The notes under the pieces are model-generated. The model did no database searches and had not been told where the DNA came from. It saw only the letters and a program-made list of their open reading frames with translations. From contig NC_135497.1 in the NCBI RefSeq assembly GCF_052857255.1, positions 193,801,632 through 193,865,631 of the forward strand: 64,000 nucleotides of DNA, read 5' to 3'. Every line of letters starts with the position of its first letter. Within the stretch, counting starts at the first letter, position 1. This DNA comes from Amblyomma americanum. Its lineage: Eukaryota > Arthropoda > Arachnida > Ixodida > Ixodidae. The translations under genes and the position numbers were made by a program. Of the stretch, positions 38,501-50,500 are shown in pieces.

Positions 38501-41500
38501 TATGGTTTATACAGTTCAATCCAGATGTAACAAACTTCACTGTAACGAAATCTTCAATGTAACGAAGTATTCCAGTTTTCATAACTTACGCGCCAACTGA
38601 ACACCATGTATTTTTAGCTTCAGTGTAACGAAGTAGATTTTGCAGCAATTTCAATGTAACGAAATGAAATAAACACTAGGAAAAATTGTATCACTGGCGC
38701 GAGTGGTTGAACGGAGTGCGTGCAGAAGCGCACATCGGAGCATGTACGATATGGGCGTCGTCCAGCTTTCACATACGCAGTGCATAGGCAGCCGCAAATA
38801 TGACGATGATCATAGTGGTGAGCGCGCCGCCGACCACGCCATCTGGGGTAGTACAGGCAAGGCTGGGACGAGCGTTTGCATAGCTTGGCATCCTGCCAGG
38901 CCAACCTGTAGCTCTCACTATCTCGCCCAAAATTGGCACTGAATGTGACACGCTGCCTGTGCTCAAAGGTATTGCATTTACAAACGACTAAAGTTTGGTA
39001 AATAGAGTGCTGAGGTCAGTGCTGTTGGCACACCCGTCAGCTGCGAAGCCCATCGTGCGCTTCACACCTGACAACCTCTCTTCTCACCCAGACGATGTTT
39101 GTGCACAAAAATAAGCACACACATTTACGGCAGAAATGATAGGGGTGGGCCTGATTTCATTGCACTGGTTGGTGATTGGAGGACACTTCTTGCTCTCGCC
39201 AACATAGGGAAAAAAAGGAGAGTAAGGAAAGGGAGAGGAGGGGCAAGGACGGCGTGGCTCACTGTGAAGCCACTGGACACGAGGTCGCAGTGGCGGAATG
39301 CGTCATCGTGTCAGCGGTGTGCTCAGCAGAAGGATGATGATGGCCGCAAAACAAAAAAAACATGACATGATGAGTGTGTTGTTCCCGTCATCCACGAGAA
39401 GCCCATTATACTTATTGGTACGGGCAGGGACAATTTATTTTTCATTCTTTTTATCGTCCCACAATAATTTTTGTCATCCACGAGATGTTTGGCGCGATAG
39501 ACGTGCTGAGGCGGTTTGTGAGCTCGCAACATAAGACTCGCTTAATACCGTTGCTGCTGTCGAAGAAAGGGCAGGACCACTTTAATCGCAAATAAAGGTT
39601 TTTTTCCCTTTGATTCATCCACAGCAAGTTTCTGGCAGATTCTTAGCATGCTAGGAGATGAATTACAATGTAGCGAAATTTCAGTATTACAAAGTAAACT
39701 GCCGATTTTACCGACTTCGTTAAATCGGGGGTTAACAGTATTGAACACCTGAAGCTGTTCATCAGTATTCATGTGAAATATACTTTCTACAATGAACTGC
39801 ACATTAGATATATCGAACTCCGAGCGTGCATCATCAATCTGCACCCAAGCACGACAGCATGCAGGCCACGCCGGCTCCTGGCAGCTGTGCCTGGTCACAC
39901 TGATCCTGAGGGCCTGTTCAGGAAAAGAGAGCCCTCTTTAAACTCTGCACCTTTGCCCTACCTTGCATTGCAGCCCTCCTATTCTGCAGCTGCCCCCCAC
40001 GTGACCAACTACGCGCAGGCAGCTTCAGGCCTATCGCGCTTTAGGAAAGAAGATGAACCAGGCAGAACCAGAAAGAACTACTGTCGGGCCATGTCAGGTG
40101 ACAGGCGAGAAGGGAAAAGTGGCTTACAAAAGCAATGTGACATCTCTGGCACTACGTACTCCTGCTTTTAAAGCATTGCTCTTGGCCCGTTCTTTTAAAC
40201 AGTGGTATGCGTGTCTGCAAGGAAGACACAGCGCTACCGGCAGTCTTTGCAGCGAGCCGAGTAGCTGCCGCAGCAGTTTTGTCAAGTGTGCTGGCTGCAA
40301 TAGCTCGCTCAGGAACTTGGTAGCGCACCAACATGCTGCAGAGCCAGTAGTTGCAGAGTGCCTTACTGAAAAATTGCCTGCTTTCAATCACAGTTAGCTT
40401 TTTTTTATTCTGCATGCTTTCTTCACGTTGCGTGCTCAAGCCTTACAGCAGCTGGCATGATTCCGGCCGTTGCTGCTAATTCTGTACCTGCTGTTTTCTG
40501 CACTTTCCCAGCGAATGTGTCATGTGGCTAAGGTGGTGATGAAGCTGTGGCTAGCCCTGCCGCTTCCTGACAGAGTGAAAATTGAATATTCAGCGCGTCG
40601 AGCATGGCGCAAAGAAATTTGATGTTGCAGTGCACTTCAAATTGCCAGGAACACACTTAGTAGTTTTAAAAATTTTAGAAACAAGTCGGCTAGGGGTGTG
40701 CGAATACCGAATAGTGCCTCTCGAATTGAATATCGAATCGAATCAAGAAAAAAAAAACGGAATATCGAATAGTAACAAATTTATTCAAACATTTGCTGAT
40801 GTGCTTATAATTTATAAGTTCTGATGCAAAAAAAAGCAGCTGCTGCACGTGATCCGGCAGCAGCTTTTCTCGCCTGGATGTGACAGTGTTGCCAGCTGTA
40901 GAAAATAGTTTTTCACTTGGAACTTGCGTTGCTGGTACAGCCAGGTATTTCATGGCCATTCTGTACAGACCGGGAAAGTTCTGCTTGCCTGTTTTCCTCC
41001 AGTACGCCAAATGGCCTTCATCCCTGGTGCAAACTGGCTCTCGAAGGTACCGCTGAAATTCATCAGTGTTACCTGGTTCACGGTTGTGTCTCTTCCCAGA
41101 TGACATTGCAAGTTTGTCGATATTGTCCCATATGCTGGCACTACGCTGCTTTTGTGCTGTAGGTGTTGAGGGCTGAGCACAGTCACTGATGGTGGGGTTG
41201 GCGAGCTCTGCAGCTCACTCCATGCATGTTCCAGAAGCCTTGTTCCTTGTAAAGCTTCAGTACAGAAGATGTTTTTGAATCGTGGGTCACATGCCATTTT
41301 CCATGATGTACTCTTTTTGCTCATTGTGGTTAGGAAATCTCCTTCACACTTTCTTCTCAATTTTTTGCGAACAGTGACGTGTCGTCATCCACTGTAGCAC
41401 AGTCCTTCAGCACCATGTGCGTTCCGTAAAGGAATGGTATCACCGAAGACAAGGTTGCATGCTTCTGCCCACTCAGGTCATTTGTTGCTGATGCAATTGG

Positions 41501-44500
41501 CACCGTTTTCCATTCCTGTGGTATCAGGCTGGATACCACTGTCTCAGAGGTAGCGAGTTCAAGGCAACCTGCCTCTTTAAGCTGAGGGACACGTGACAGC
41601 ATGTCAGGCTCGCTATTCCACTCGGTGTCTACATTCTGGACGAGCTCGAGCAGGGGCAGCTCCATCTGCCGCTGGCAGTCCTTTAGTCTTGCTGCAGCTT
41701 GGGCACTGTGCTTATAATGGACCACTATTGCACGGCATTTTTTGAGAATGGCAGGCACTCCTGCAGTTTCTTCCTTGGCATCCTTGATGGCCAATTGCTA
41801 TGTATGGCCCAAACACTGCACGGGAGTACACTGAAAGTCCCGGAGAGCGTCGCGGAAATTTCGAGCATTGTCAGTCACAACAAAAATAGATACCACTTGC
41901 AGTGGCAGATCCCATTCACTCGTCATTGGTTCCAGGTGTGCTAAGATGTTGCATGCAGTGTGACTGTCAATCACGTGCTGGTTGCCCGACGTGAACGCTC
42001 GGATTTCGAAGTTCGAGGTCAAGTAATGGCACGGGAGACTAATGTAGCACTGGTTTCACCTTGACGTCCACATGTCACTGGTGAACGACAAAGACTGTAC
42101 TCCTTCCTGCAGGTCCGGTGTGAATTCGGCGCTTGACAGCGCTTACAGTGTCCCTGTACAGGTAGGGGATGATTGTTCGGAAATTTCCTCGTTGGCGTTC
42201 CGAAACCCCTCTCGCAGCGCCGCCCCTCCTTCTCCACATCATGCATTAACTCCTTGAACCCTCGGCTTTCAACAAAGTCGTATGGCTGTAGGTCGATTGT
42301 CAGCATCCGCGCAATCCACATCGTGATTTCTTGTCTTCGGCGCTGCGACAACTCCTTGGCCGTGTCGAACTTACATTTGATAGAAGGCTGCGATGCTACC
42401 GAAACTTGTTCGCTTCCCACTTTCCACCAAAAACGCGCTGTGCAAAGCGTAATGTTTGTTCCTTAGGCCGTTCGCCAGCGGTGTCGTTTTGCCCGACGGC
42501 GTCCAAAGTTTGGCATTGCAAGTCTTGCATGTCGCTTCCTGTGAATTATCTTTGACGAAATGTTTCCAGATCGCACTTTTCGTGTGATCAGCCTTGTTGC
42601 TGAGACAGGCACTCCACACAAACCGATACAATCCTTTCGTGCCTTTGGTCTGCAGACCTGAACGAAACAGCGCGGAGACACGGAAAACAAAACAGAACCA
42701 TAGAGACACGGAACTGTGAAGCGTCGTCGTGTGTGTGTGCCTCGTCTCTTCACTGTGGTCCATCTTTTGACTGCTTTTTTTTTCGCGAACATGTGAAGCA
42801 CGGACAGCGCGGCGCCGTGGGCGCGCGTACAACCACGAGTGGGAAACTTCTTGCACTCGACAGGTGGCGCTGCGTGCATTCATAAATGCCACCATCCGTT
42901 TTATTCAGTGCTGTTGTTTTCTAGATGCAGCACGCTTCTCTCTCTTCTGAAAAGTAAACATTTCAACATAATGAATGAATCTTTATTGGAATAGGATGGC
43001 CCGTGACCTAAATGGTGACTAGGAGTAAACGCTGCTCTTTTCGTGGTCGCTAATAGTAGGTCCATTAGATTTGCCTGCTTTCCCTGCACCAGTTCTGTAA
43101 AGCTCCGCGGCGGCGCCTCGAGCGTGCAGAGCCAGTTCCAGCAGCTCAAGTGCTGCAATGGGCATTGGCTACTTCCAAAACGAATGGTCGAGTGCAGGCC
43201 TGGTCGTCTGCTAGCCTTGGCGTCGTCACCAAATTGCAGCCAGCAGCGTGGCGCCCAAATCAACGGCCGCCAACATTCCGAATTGCATGAAGAATTTTCA
43301 AACAGCACATTGCAACGAAGTGTTGCCATGAATCAGCCTCGATGCAACCTTGCTGCAGCTAAGTGAAACGCATGTGTGTTCTTTTACTGAACACGACTGA
43401 GGTGTGCGCGCGCCGCCGACTTACATGCTAAGCGGTTGTTGCAACAACGTGCATCATGCGCTGCATGCACGTGTTTACTTTTTAGTTAACATAACCGCCT
43501 TCGAGTACTAATATAACTTTATTAGTAGAAAGGAAAGACGCCAGTTACGGGTCCGTTGAGAGCACAATGGTCGAGAGATGCAAGGTGCTGGCGAGGGCCG
43601 CCGTCCCCACCTCCGTCGCCGCCTTCTCGGGTGGCCACTCACGTTCCATAACAGTCGGCGGGCCCATGTGAGGCACTGTTATCATTGACGAGTGGAATAC
43701 TTTGAGTATATCCGACGTTTATCGCAAAGTGCAAGCAGTTGTCTGCTTCTATGGCGGCTGCAGCTGCACCATTTCGGCACCGACCACTGAAGAGGTGCAC
43801 AGTTTTCCTGCACTTTACTGAACTAGATCTGCTCAACGTCTGCACTTTTTTTGTAACGAATGACGTCGTGCAGACGGTGCCATCTTGCACCGCTGAAACG
43901 AATGGCGAAGTGCAGCACCGCGAGAACCAGTTCACGTAGTGCAGGCGAATATAATAGACCTAGTGACCTCGCAGGCCGGCGTACCATCGTTCACAACAAA
44001 CTTTCACAGGAAAATCAGTTCCACGCGTGTTGACAGCGAAATAGGTAAAGTCTTTAAAGGTGCACACCTACCGTGGCTTGTGTTGTGCTGTGGTTGGTGT
44101 CGCTCGTGACCTGTGCTGCTAGCGATGTTCCGGCGGCGTGAAGTGGTGTATTTTTTTTTGGCTGTTCATGATTCAGTTGTGTCATGAGGGCTAATACGTA
44201 TGTGCTATTGAGAATTTATTTCCGCCTGCTGTTCGGCAGCTGTATATTAAAAAATTGAAGGACGCTTAAGCTTCGCCTTTAAGAGTGGAACGCGACAGCA
44301 TGTTGCAGCACTGCCAGGGAGTCCACATAACGCCACCGTCCGTTCGGCATGACGCCTTGCCTGTTAGACAAACTGCTCTGCTACGTACGGTGAAACGGAC
44401 GCGCGGAGCGGCAAACCGCGTAGAAGCGCTGCCAGGCGCCTTGCCGAAACGCGCGGGACTCAAGTTGCACTCGTAGTTCATCGGCACATCGTTCTCAACA

Positions 44501-47500
44501 AACCCGATGCCACGAACGCCAGCATAGCTTCCACGCTGAACGAACGGGCAGCAAACCGCAAGCTTCGTGGTGAACGCGTTTTGGATGTGTGCTGCATTGT
44601 TTTCCGCTCACCGCGTGATTCCTGCGTGCCCGCACGGCCCCACTGCACCCAAACGAGACGAGCGGGGGGCGCTGCCGTCATGCGCTATCTGTTAAGGCAG
44701 TGGCGTACATTGCGAGGTGGAGGGAGGGGAAAGATTTTTCGCTCACGGCCAACGCCGCTCACACCAGCTTTTCTGCGACACGAGGCCCTTAACGCTGTTG
44801 CGTTAAAAAATGTGTGTCGCATGATCAGAAAACCCGAAGACTGCGCTGGAGGATTGGGAGAGGGAGGAGGAATGGCAGATCTCGCATTGGCGCAGTCATC
44901 TGAATACCGAATATTTGGTTACCCAAATAATAAGTATTCGATTCGCGAATCGAATTATTTGAAAATTTGATGTTCGATTCGTATTCAAGTATTCGCACAC
45001 CCCTAAAGTCTGCCATTAAGACAAAAAACAAAAAAACAAAAACGAGAGTGTAACCGAACGCTGACGGCTGTTGCGGCCACAAAGCTGGTGTTTTCGCTCG
45101 ACTGTTCTCAATCTCGTGGTATAACGAACTTGATAATGAAATCCATTATAAGCAGGTTTGGTTATGTACCAAACTACTTCATATATCGAATAAATTCCGG
45201 TGAGTCATGCTGTTTGTTATAACCAGGCTCGACTGTACCAATAATCGCTACTGATGAGTCACGCTCAACCCACTCGATGTTGCACAACTCCCACTGCCAA
45301 AGACGAGTTATGGTTGGCAGTTGCGTTGGTTGAAATTTTCAACACTAGAGGGCGGTAGTTGTCCATTAAAAATGCGTTTTGAGCCTGACAACGGTCATTT
45401 TCGCCAACAATTGCCAGAAAATTAGGTGATTTCGGTACGTTTTCTGGGAATTATTTTGGTGGTTAAAGAGTTCATGCGATAGCATTAGGGGTCCTGAGGC
45501 CAAATACTGGCCAGCAGCGGCGTCAGAATCAGGGTGAAGCCTCTATCTGCCAACCATGGTAGGTGGTGTTTAGGGGGATATTTCCACCTCCCCACCTGCC
45601 GACCGTCTCTCTCTCTTCCCTCCCTCTCCACTTCGGAAGAATCCCTGTCCGTGTGGTTCTTCCGTCCTTCCAGTGCACCGAAACTATGCGCTCATCATGA
45701 CCCATTCGCAGTTCGTGCGGTGAAGCCTCCCCACACATGATGCTGCCACTTGTGAAGTGTGAGACGCAGTTGCAGTTGAGTTCCACCACTAAAAATAGTC
45801 ATTGTCACGCTGTTCTCATCGCAAGAGCAAGCAACGATTGCCTAGTCTTTCACCAAATAAATTTACTGTGATGCAAGGGGTTCTTGTTACTTTTTTTACG
45901 GTCATTCGATAATAGAACTTTCGGATAATTCGAACATTTTTCCGGTTCCTTGAAGTTCAAATAATGAGCTTTTACTGTAGTTAAGTAGTCTGAACATGTT
46001 TAGGGAGTCAGTGTAGATAATACTTTTGTCGATTTTGTGACTATTTTTTATTACAAGACAGACTGCATAACATTCGCCAGTGAAAATTGTTCTGCACTGC
46101 AGAAACCTTATACTGTTTTTTCCTGGTCATTTTGCATTACTGCACTTCCAAAGCAACAAGCTTTATATACAAGAGTTTTATATGGATGGTTCAAAAACGT
46201 TTGAACCATCCTTGTAAGACTCAGTATAGCTGCCATATTTCTTCCCTAGTTTGAGGTATTCCTGCATGATAAGTTCTTGTGGGAATGAGATCCCAGATTT
46301 TGTGGAATCTATACCATGGAGGTAGTGGGTCAGAGCTTTGTGCTGTAGAGGGTAATGTGTCCAGTATGCCAAGATTGTGGTACATCTTTTCAAACCATAC
46401 TGGCCTGGTCACTCTAGATTCTTTATTGACTAATATTCTGGAGGGACTATGCGCAATGCAGTTCTTCTGTGTTCTAGAGATGGTTCGTTGACCTCTACAA
46501 GCAGGCTTGGCAGAGCAACTTTCTGTATTCACCAGTTGAAAGCCGGAGAGCTTTGTTGTGTACAGGGCCTAGCCATTTAAAGTACAACTTATTTTTGAGG
46601 CAGTCAAGTGTAAATATCCAGTGTCAGTAGGTATACTACTAAATAGTTCTGCTGTGCACCTGCGCGCACAGACAAGGCAGCTGCAAAGACAAATGAAGTT
46701 TATATCGAATGCCATTACCTCGACCAAAGCTAAGATGTACAAACGTTCACTAAGGTTAGTTTGCTGGAGAAGTAGTGCAGAAACAGGTTACGAATGAATA
46801 AATAAAACACATTATGCCAAAAAGACAGCCTCCAGGTGAAATGCAAAGCAAACTGGTGTACTATACATACTGGACCTTTTAGAGCCGAGTGCAACCTTCA
46901 GCGCTCTCAAGTTAGATACAACTTAAGAACAAACTGGCAGATGCCCCTCAGAGGAGGCCCTCTGGCCAGTGGAACTGACTGACTTTCATGACTTTGTGGT
47001 TATTCTTGTCGCAGGGGGCAGCAGATGAAAGGGGATTAACCTTGGCTTGAGTGGTTTAATGTCATGAAAATCGGTTGACGCCATTGGCTGGAGTGCCTCC
47101 TATGAAAGGCACCCGCTGCTTCATTCTTGGTTTGTATCCGACTATAATAGATGCTGTCAGCTGCACAGCTAAACCTTTGACCACAGCACTGTGCTGGCTG
47201 GAATTGCAGTGGGTTGGCTGCTCCATTTGGGCGCTGCGAGGAGTTCATGAATCGAGTATACAGTCGAACCCGACTATATCGAACTCGTTTATATCGAATT
47301 ACCTCGTATATCGAACAATTTCTGAACACCGTAATGTTACAATGAGAACATATAGGAAAAAGTATGGTTAAATCGAACAAAAATAGCAGCCGCACGCGAT
47401 ATATCGAACTTCAACACCGGAGAATTTCCCCAGAAGTTGGCTTTCCCTCGTAGCAGCCGGGCCAGCTGCTGACACCTCCCTCCCAGAGTGGTTTAGCCCA

Positions 47501-50500
47501 ACTGCGTGTGTGTGACACGGCTCTCCCTCCCTCAGACAGCCACCCCCTAGAAAAAGTGGTTCGACCCATCTCTCGCTCTGTCACAGCCATGTGGCACGTG
47601 TGCCTGCCCGCAGTTCAGTTGCAAGTCGTGTCCTCGGAACATAGTGCTCGTCCGCTCTGTTTAACGAGATGCCTGCCGTGAAACGGCAGAACTTTACAAT
47701 ATCCACAAAGATGGAGATTATCAAAAGAGTTGAACGTGGAGAAAAGAAGTCTGATGTCGCCACAGCGTACAACATCCCAAGAAGCACGCTGACTACGGTC
47801 TTGAAAAATAAGGCCGACATTAGGGCTAAGGCGGACAAGAGGCCTGGTGCTACCGGCGCCCGCCGAGTACGCACGTCTGCATATGAAGACGTGGAGGCAG
47901 CAGTGTACAAGTGGTTCCTTGATGTCAGGTCGCTGAACATCCCTGTTTCTCGCCCCATAATTGAGCAGAAAGCGAAGGATCTCACTTTCATACTGAACAG
48001 ACCCGACTTCAAAGGCGGTTCAGGTTGGCTGCAGCGCTTCAAAGAGTGCCACAGCATTGTCGGCCGGGCTGTCACCGGTGAAAGCCGCATGGTGGACGTC
48101 AGCAGTGTGCAGAAATGGATTGACAGAAATTAAAGCGACATCACGGCAAGATATCATCCCCGCAATATATTTCATGCCGATGAGACAGCCTTGTTGTGGC
48201 AAATGCTGCCCAACAAAACGCTTTCGTGTCGTGATGATAAGTCCCACGGCGGGAAAGTTACCAAAGCCCGAATATCTGTGTTGCTCGCCACCAACGTCGA
48301 TGGATCGAGCAAGCTTCGACCACTTGTGATTGGCAAGAGCAAATCGCCGCAGTGCCTGAAGAATGCACTCTCTGTTACGGTGACCTACGTGTCCAACGGA
48401 AAAGCTTGGATGACAAGTGAAGTTTTTGGCAAGTGGCTGAAGTCCTGGGATGATGACCTGGTAAGCAAAGGCAGAAAGGTCTGCTTACTCTTTGATAATT
48501 GTTCTGCTTACCATTGTAAGGTCAGTGTCAGCAATATAGAGCTTTGCTTCCTGCCACCGAACACAACGTCGGTGCTGCAGCCTTTGGATCAAGGTGTCAT
48601 TCGTGCACTGAAGGCAGGCTACAGAAAGCACCTTGTGCAATGATTATGGCTAAATCTCCGCACTGGCCGGGAGTTGAAAATTGACCTCCCGGGCGCAATA
48701 ACGATTTTGAATGCCCCGTGGAACAACGTCAAAAAAGAAACAATTCGAAATTGTTTCCGTCACTGTGGACTCTGTGCTTCCGGTGAGGCTGTCGCCAGCT
48801 CAACTGAAAGTTGCGATGAACCCCTCGACATCGATGAACCACTCGAGGAACTTGACGACTTGTTAACACAGCTGTCAGAGTTCCCAGGTGCCGTTTGTGA
48901 TGGGACTGCAGCTACAGACTCTCCATTGACGACGATGTTGCAACTGGCGGAGGAACTTGACGACTTGTTAACACAGCTGTCAGAGTTCCCAGGTGCCGTT
49001 TGTGATGAAACTGCAGCTACAGACTCTCCATTGACGACGATGTTGCGACTAGCGGAGAGCTCGCTGATGAAGATATTGTTGCCGATCTGGCTAGGGATCT
49101 CGCCGGCGACAGTAACTGCGAAGACCCAACGAGTTCCAACCCGCCCACGTGTTCCGAAGCACTTCATGCGCTGAGTGTTGTTCGTTGCCACTGCGCGTCC
49201 ATAGAAGGCTGTGGACTTGACTGTTCCCAGTCACTCGACAACATTGAAAAGTGCATGCTAAACAATTCTTTGAAAGCGAAAAAGCAGAAGACAATCGGCT
49301 ACTATTTCTCGTGCTAATATGCACGCCGTACATGTCTTTAGGAAGTAAAGAACAGTTCTTGATGAGGTGCGTTTTGTACATTGTCAATTTCTTTAAACGT
49401 GATATATCAAACTAATTCCGTTTTTTTTGCGAGTTCGATATATGCGGGTTTGACTGTAGTTAAAAATGTTGCTGAAACTGAAGCAAACTGGTGCTTTTGT
49501 GAAACTGTGCTGTGAACAGCATCGGATATGACAGCCACTGTTGTCACCGATTTAAAGAAGCATTAAAATTTGTATGTGGAATTTTATCTAACTGCCAGAG
49601 CTAAGAACTCAAATCAGTCAAACGCTGTTGATGTGCTCAGAAGAAAAACTTTGTTTTCAAATCACTATGCTGCCTCTTTTTCAACTGTGATGGCATTTAT
49701 GGGCCTATCGCATGCTCTACAGTGCAATGGGACTGATATGCGGGCGCTAAGTTGGCTGTATCTCTGTGACAGTTCTGTATTTGGGGCGGCACTTCTCTGT
49801 TGGCACTTGCTCCATGCAGCGATGGAGAGTAGAAATGATTGTCCTGCTTGCATTGAAGCTCAAGCTGCCAATTTTTTCGGTGTCACCAGCGACGTACTCT
49901 TCCTCCTCGAATGTCTTCCGGCCAGCTGCATTGCTTGCAGTTGTGTTCATGAAACTAGAACCATTAAAAGAGATTCTTTTTTTGCATGCAAATGAGGTCC
50001 TAGTGAACCCTGTTTGTTTCAAAAGCCAAAATTTTGCCACAAGCCTTTATTTTTAACTTTTTACTTGCAGCAAAAGGTGGAGTTTCACTGTAAAATGTAA
50101 TTTATTCTATGACAAAACATGAAATTGCTGCTACAGATTGTGATTTTCTCTGCTCCAAAAGCATTCATAAGAGGCCTATTGTTAGTCCTACCACTTGCAG
50201 TCTTGTAGACATGCACTTTTTTGAAAGGGAATGTAAACTTCAATGTTTGCAGTGTTTTGTGCCATCAAGAGAATGGTCATCATGTTTTTTGGATTTACTT
50301 TTGGAAGCCCTGCTAGGAATTCTGACGAGGGTTGTGGCAGCTGACCTATCAGGAATTTTTGTTATTACCTCCCACGAGAGTTGCAGTACAAATTGAGGAT
50401 ATGTGAAGCACTCTGTAATCTACCCCTACGAAAGCCGGTAATGGTGTTGTGTGAAGCAGATGCAAAGGTTAGGCTTACATGAATTTGATAGGAGGCAACA

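Larger units (their letters stand above)
40691..45005 (-). mobile_element. hAT-family DNA transposon, decayed, with 8-base duplication
   Basis: The left end TAGGGGTGTGCGAATAC is matched exactly in complement by GTATTCAAGTATTCGCACAC CCCTA at the right. The 8-base flanks AAGTCGGC (40683-40690) and AAGTCTGC (45006-45013) differ at one position, as expected for a hAT target duplication. The transposase lies on the minus strand. About 2 kb between the transposase start and the right end contain a nested MITE (44268-44808). Confidence 0.9.
38462..45235. mobile_element. Tigger-like shell split by later insertions
   Basis: The left end CAGTCAAACCCAATTATAAT follows TA (38460-38461). The right end TTATAACCAGGCTCGACTG precedes TA (45236-45237). 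The ends are imperfect inverted repeats of the Tigger type. Between them sit another Tigger-like element (38512-39738) and a 4.3 kb hAT element (40691-45005), so the original element may have been only about 1.2 kb. The pairing of these two ends is an inference. Confidence 0.5.
47261..49456 (+). mobile_element. Tigger/pogo DNA transposon, near complete
   Basis: The left end CAGTCGAACCCGACTATATC and the right end GATATATGCGGGTTTGACTG are inverted repeats that continue inward (TCGAACTCG at the left, CGAGTTCGATAT at the right). TA is duplicated at 47259-47260 and 49457-49458. The total is 2196 bases with one transposase coding region in the same direction as vir. This is the best preserved autonomous-type element in the window. 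Confidence 0.95.

Noticed and set aside
40690..42895. Host ZBED-type gene with BED finger and hAT dimerisation domain
   Set aside because: It has multiple frameshifts, transposon ends that pair, and an 8-base target duplication, so it is a dead hAT element.
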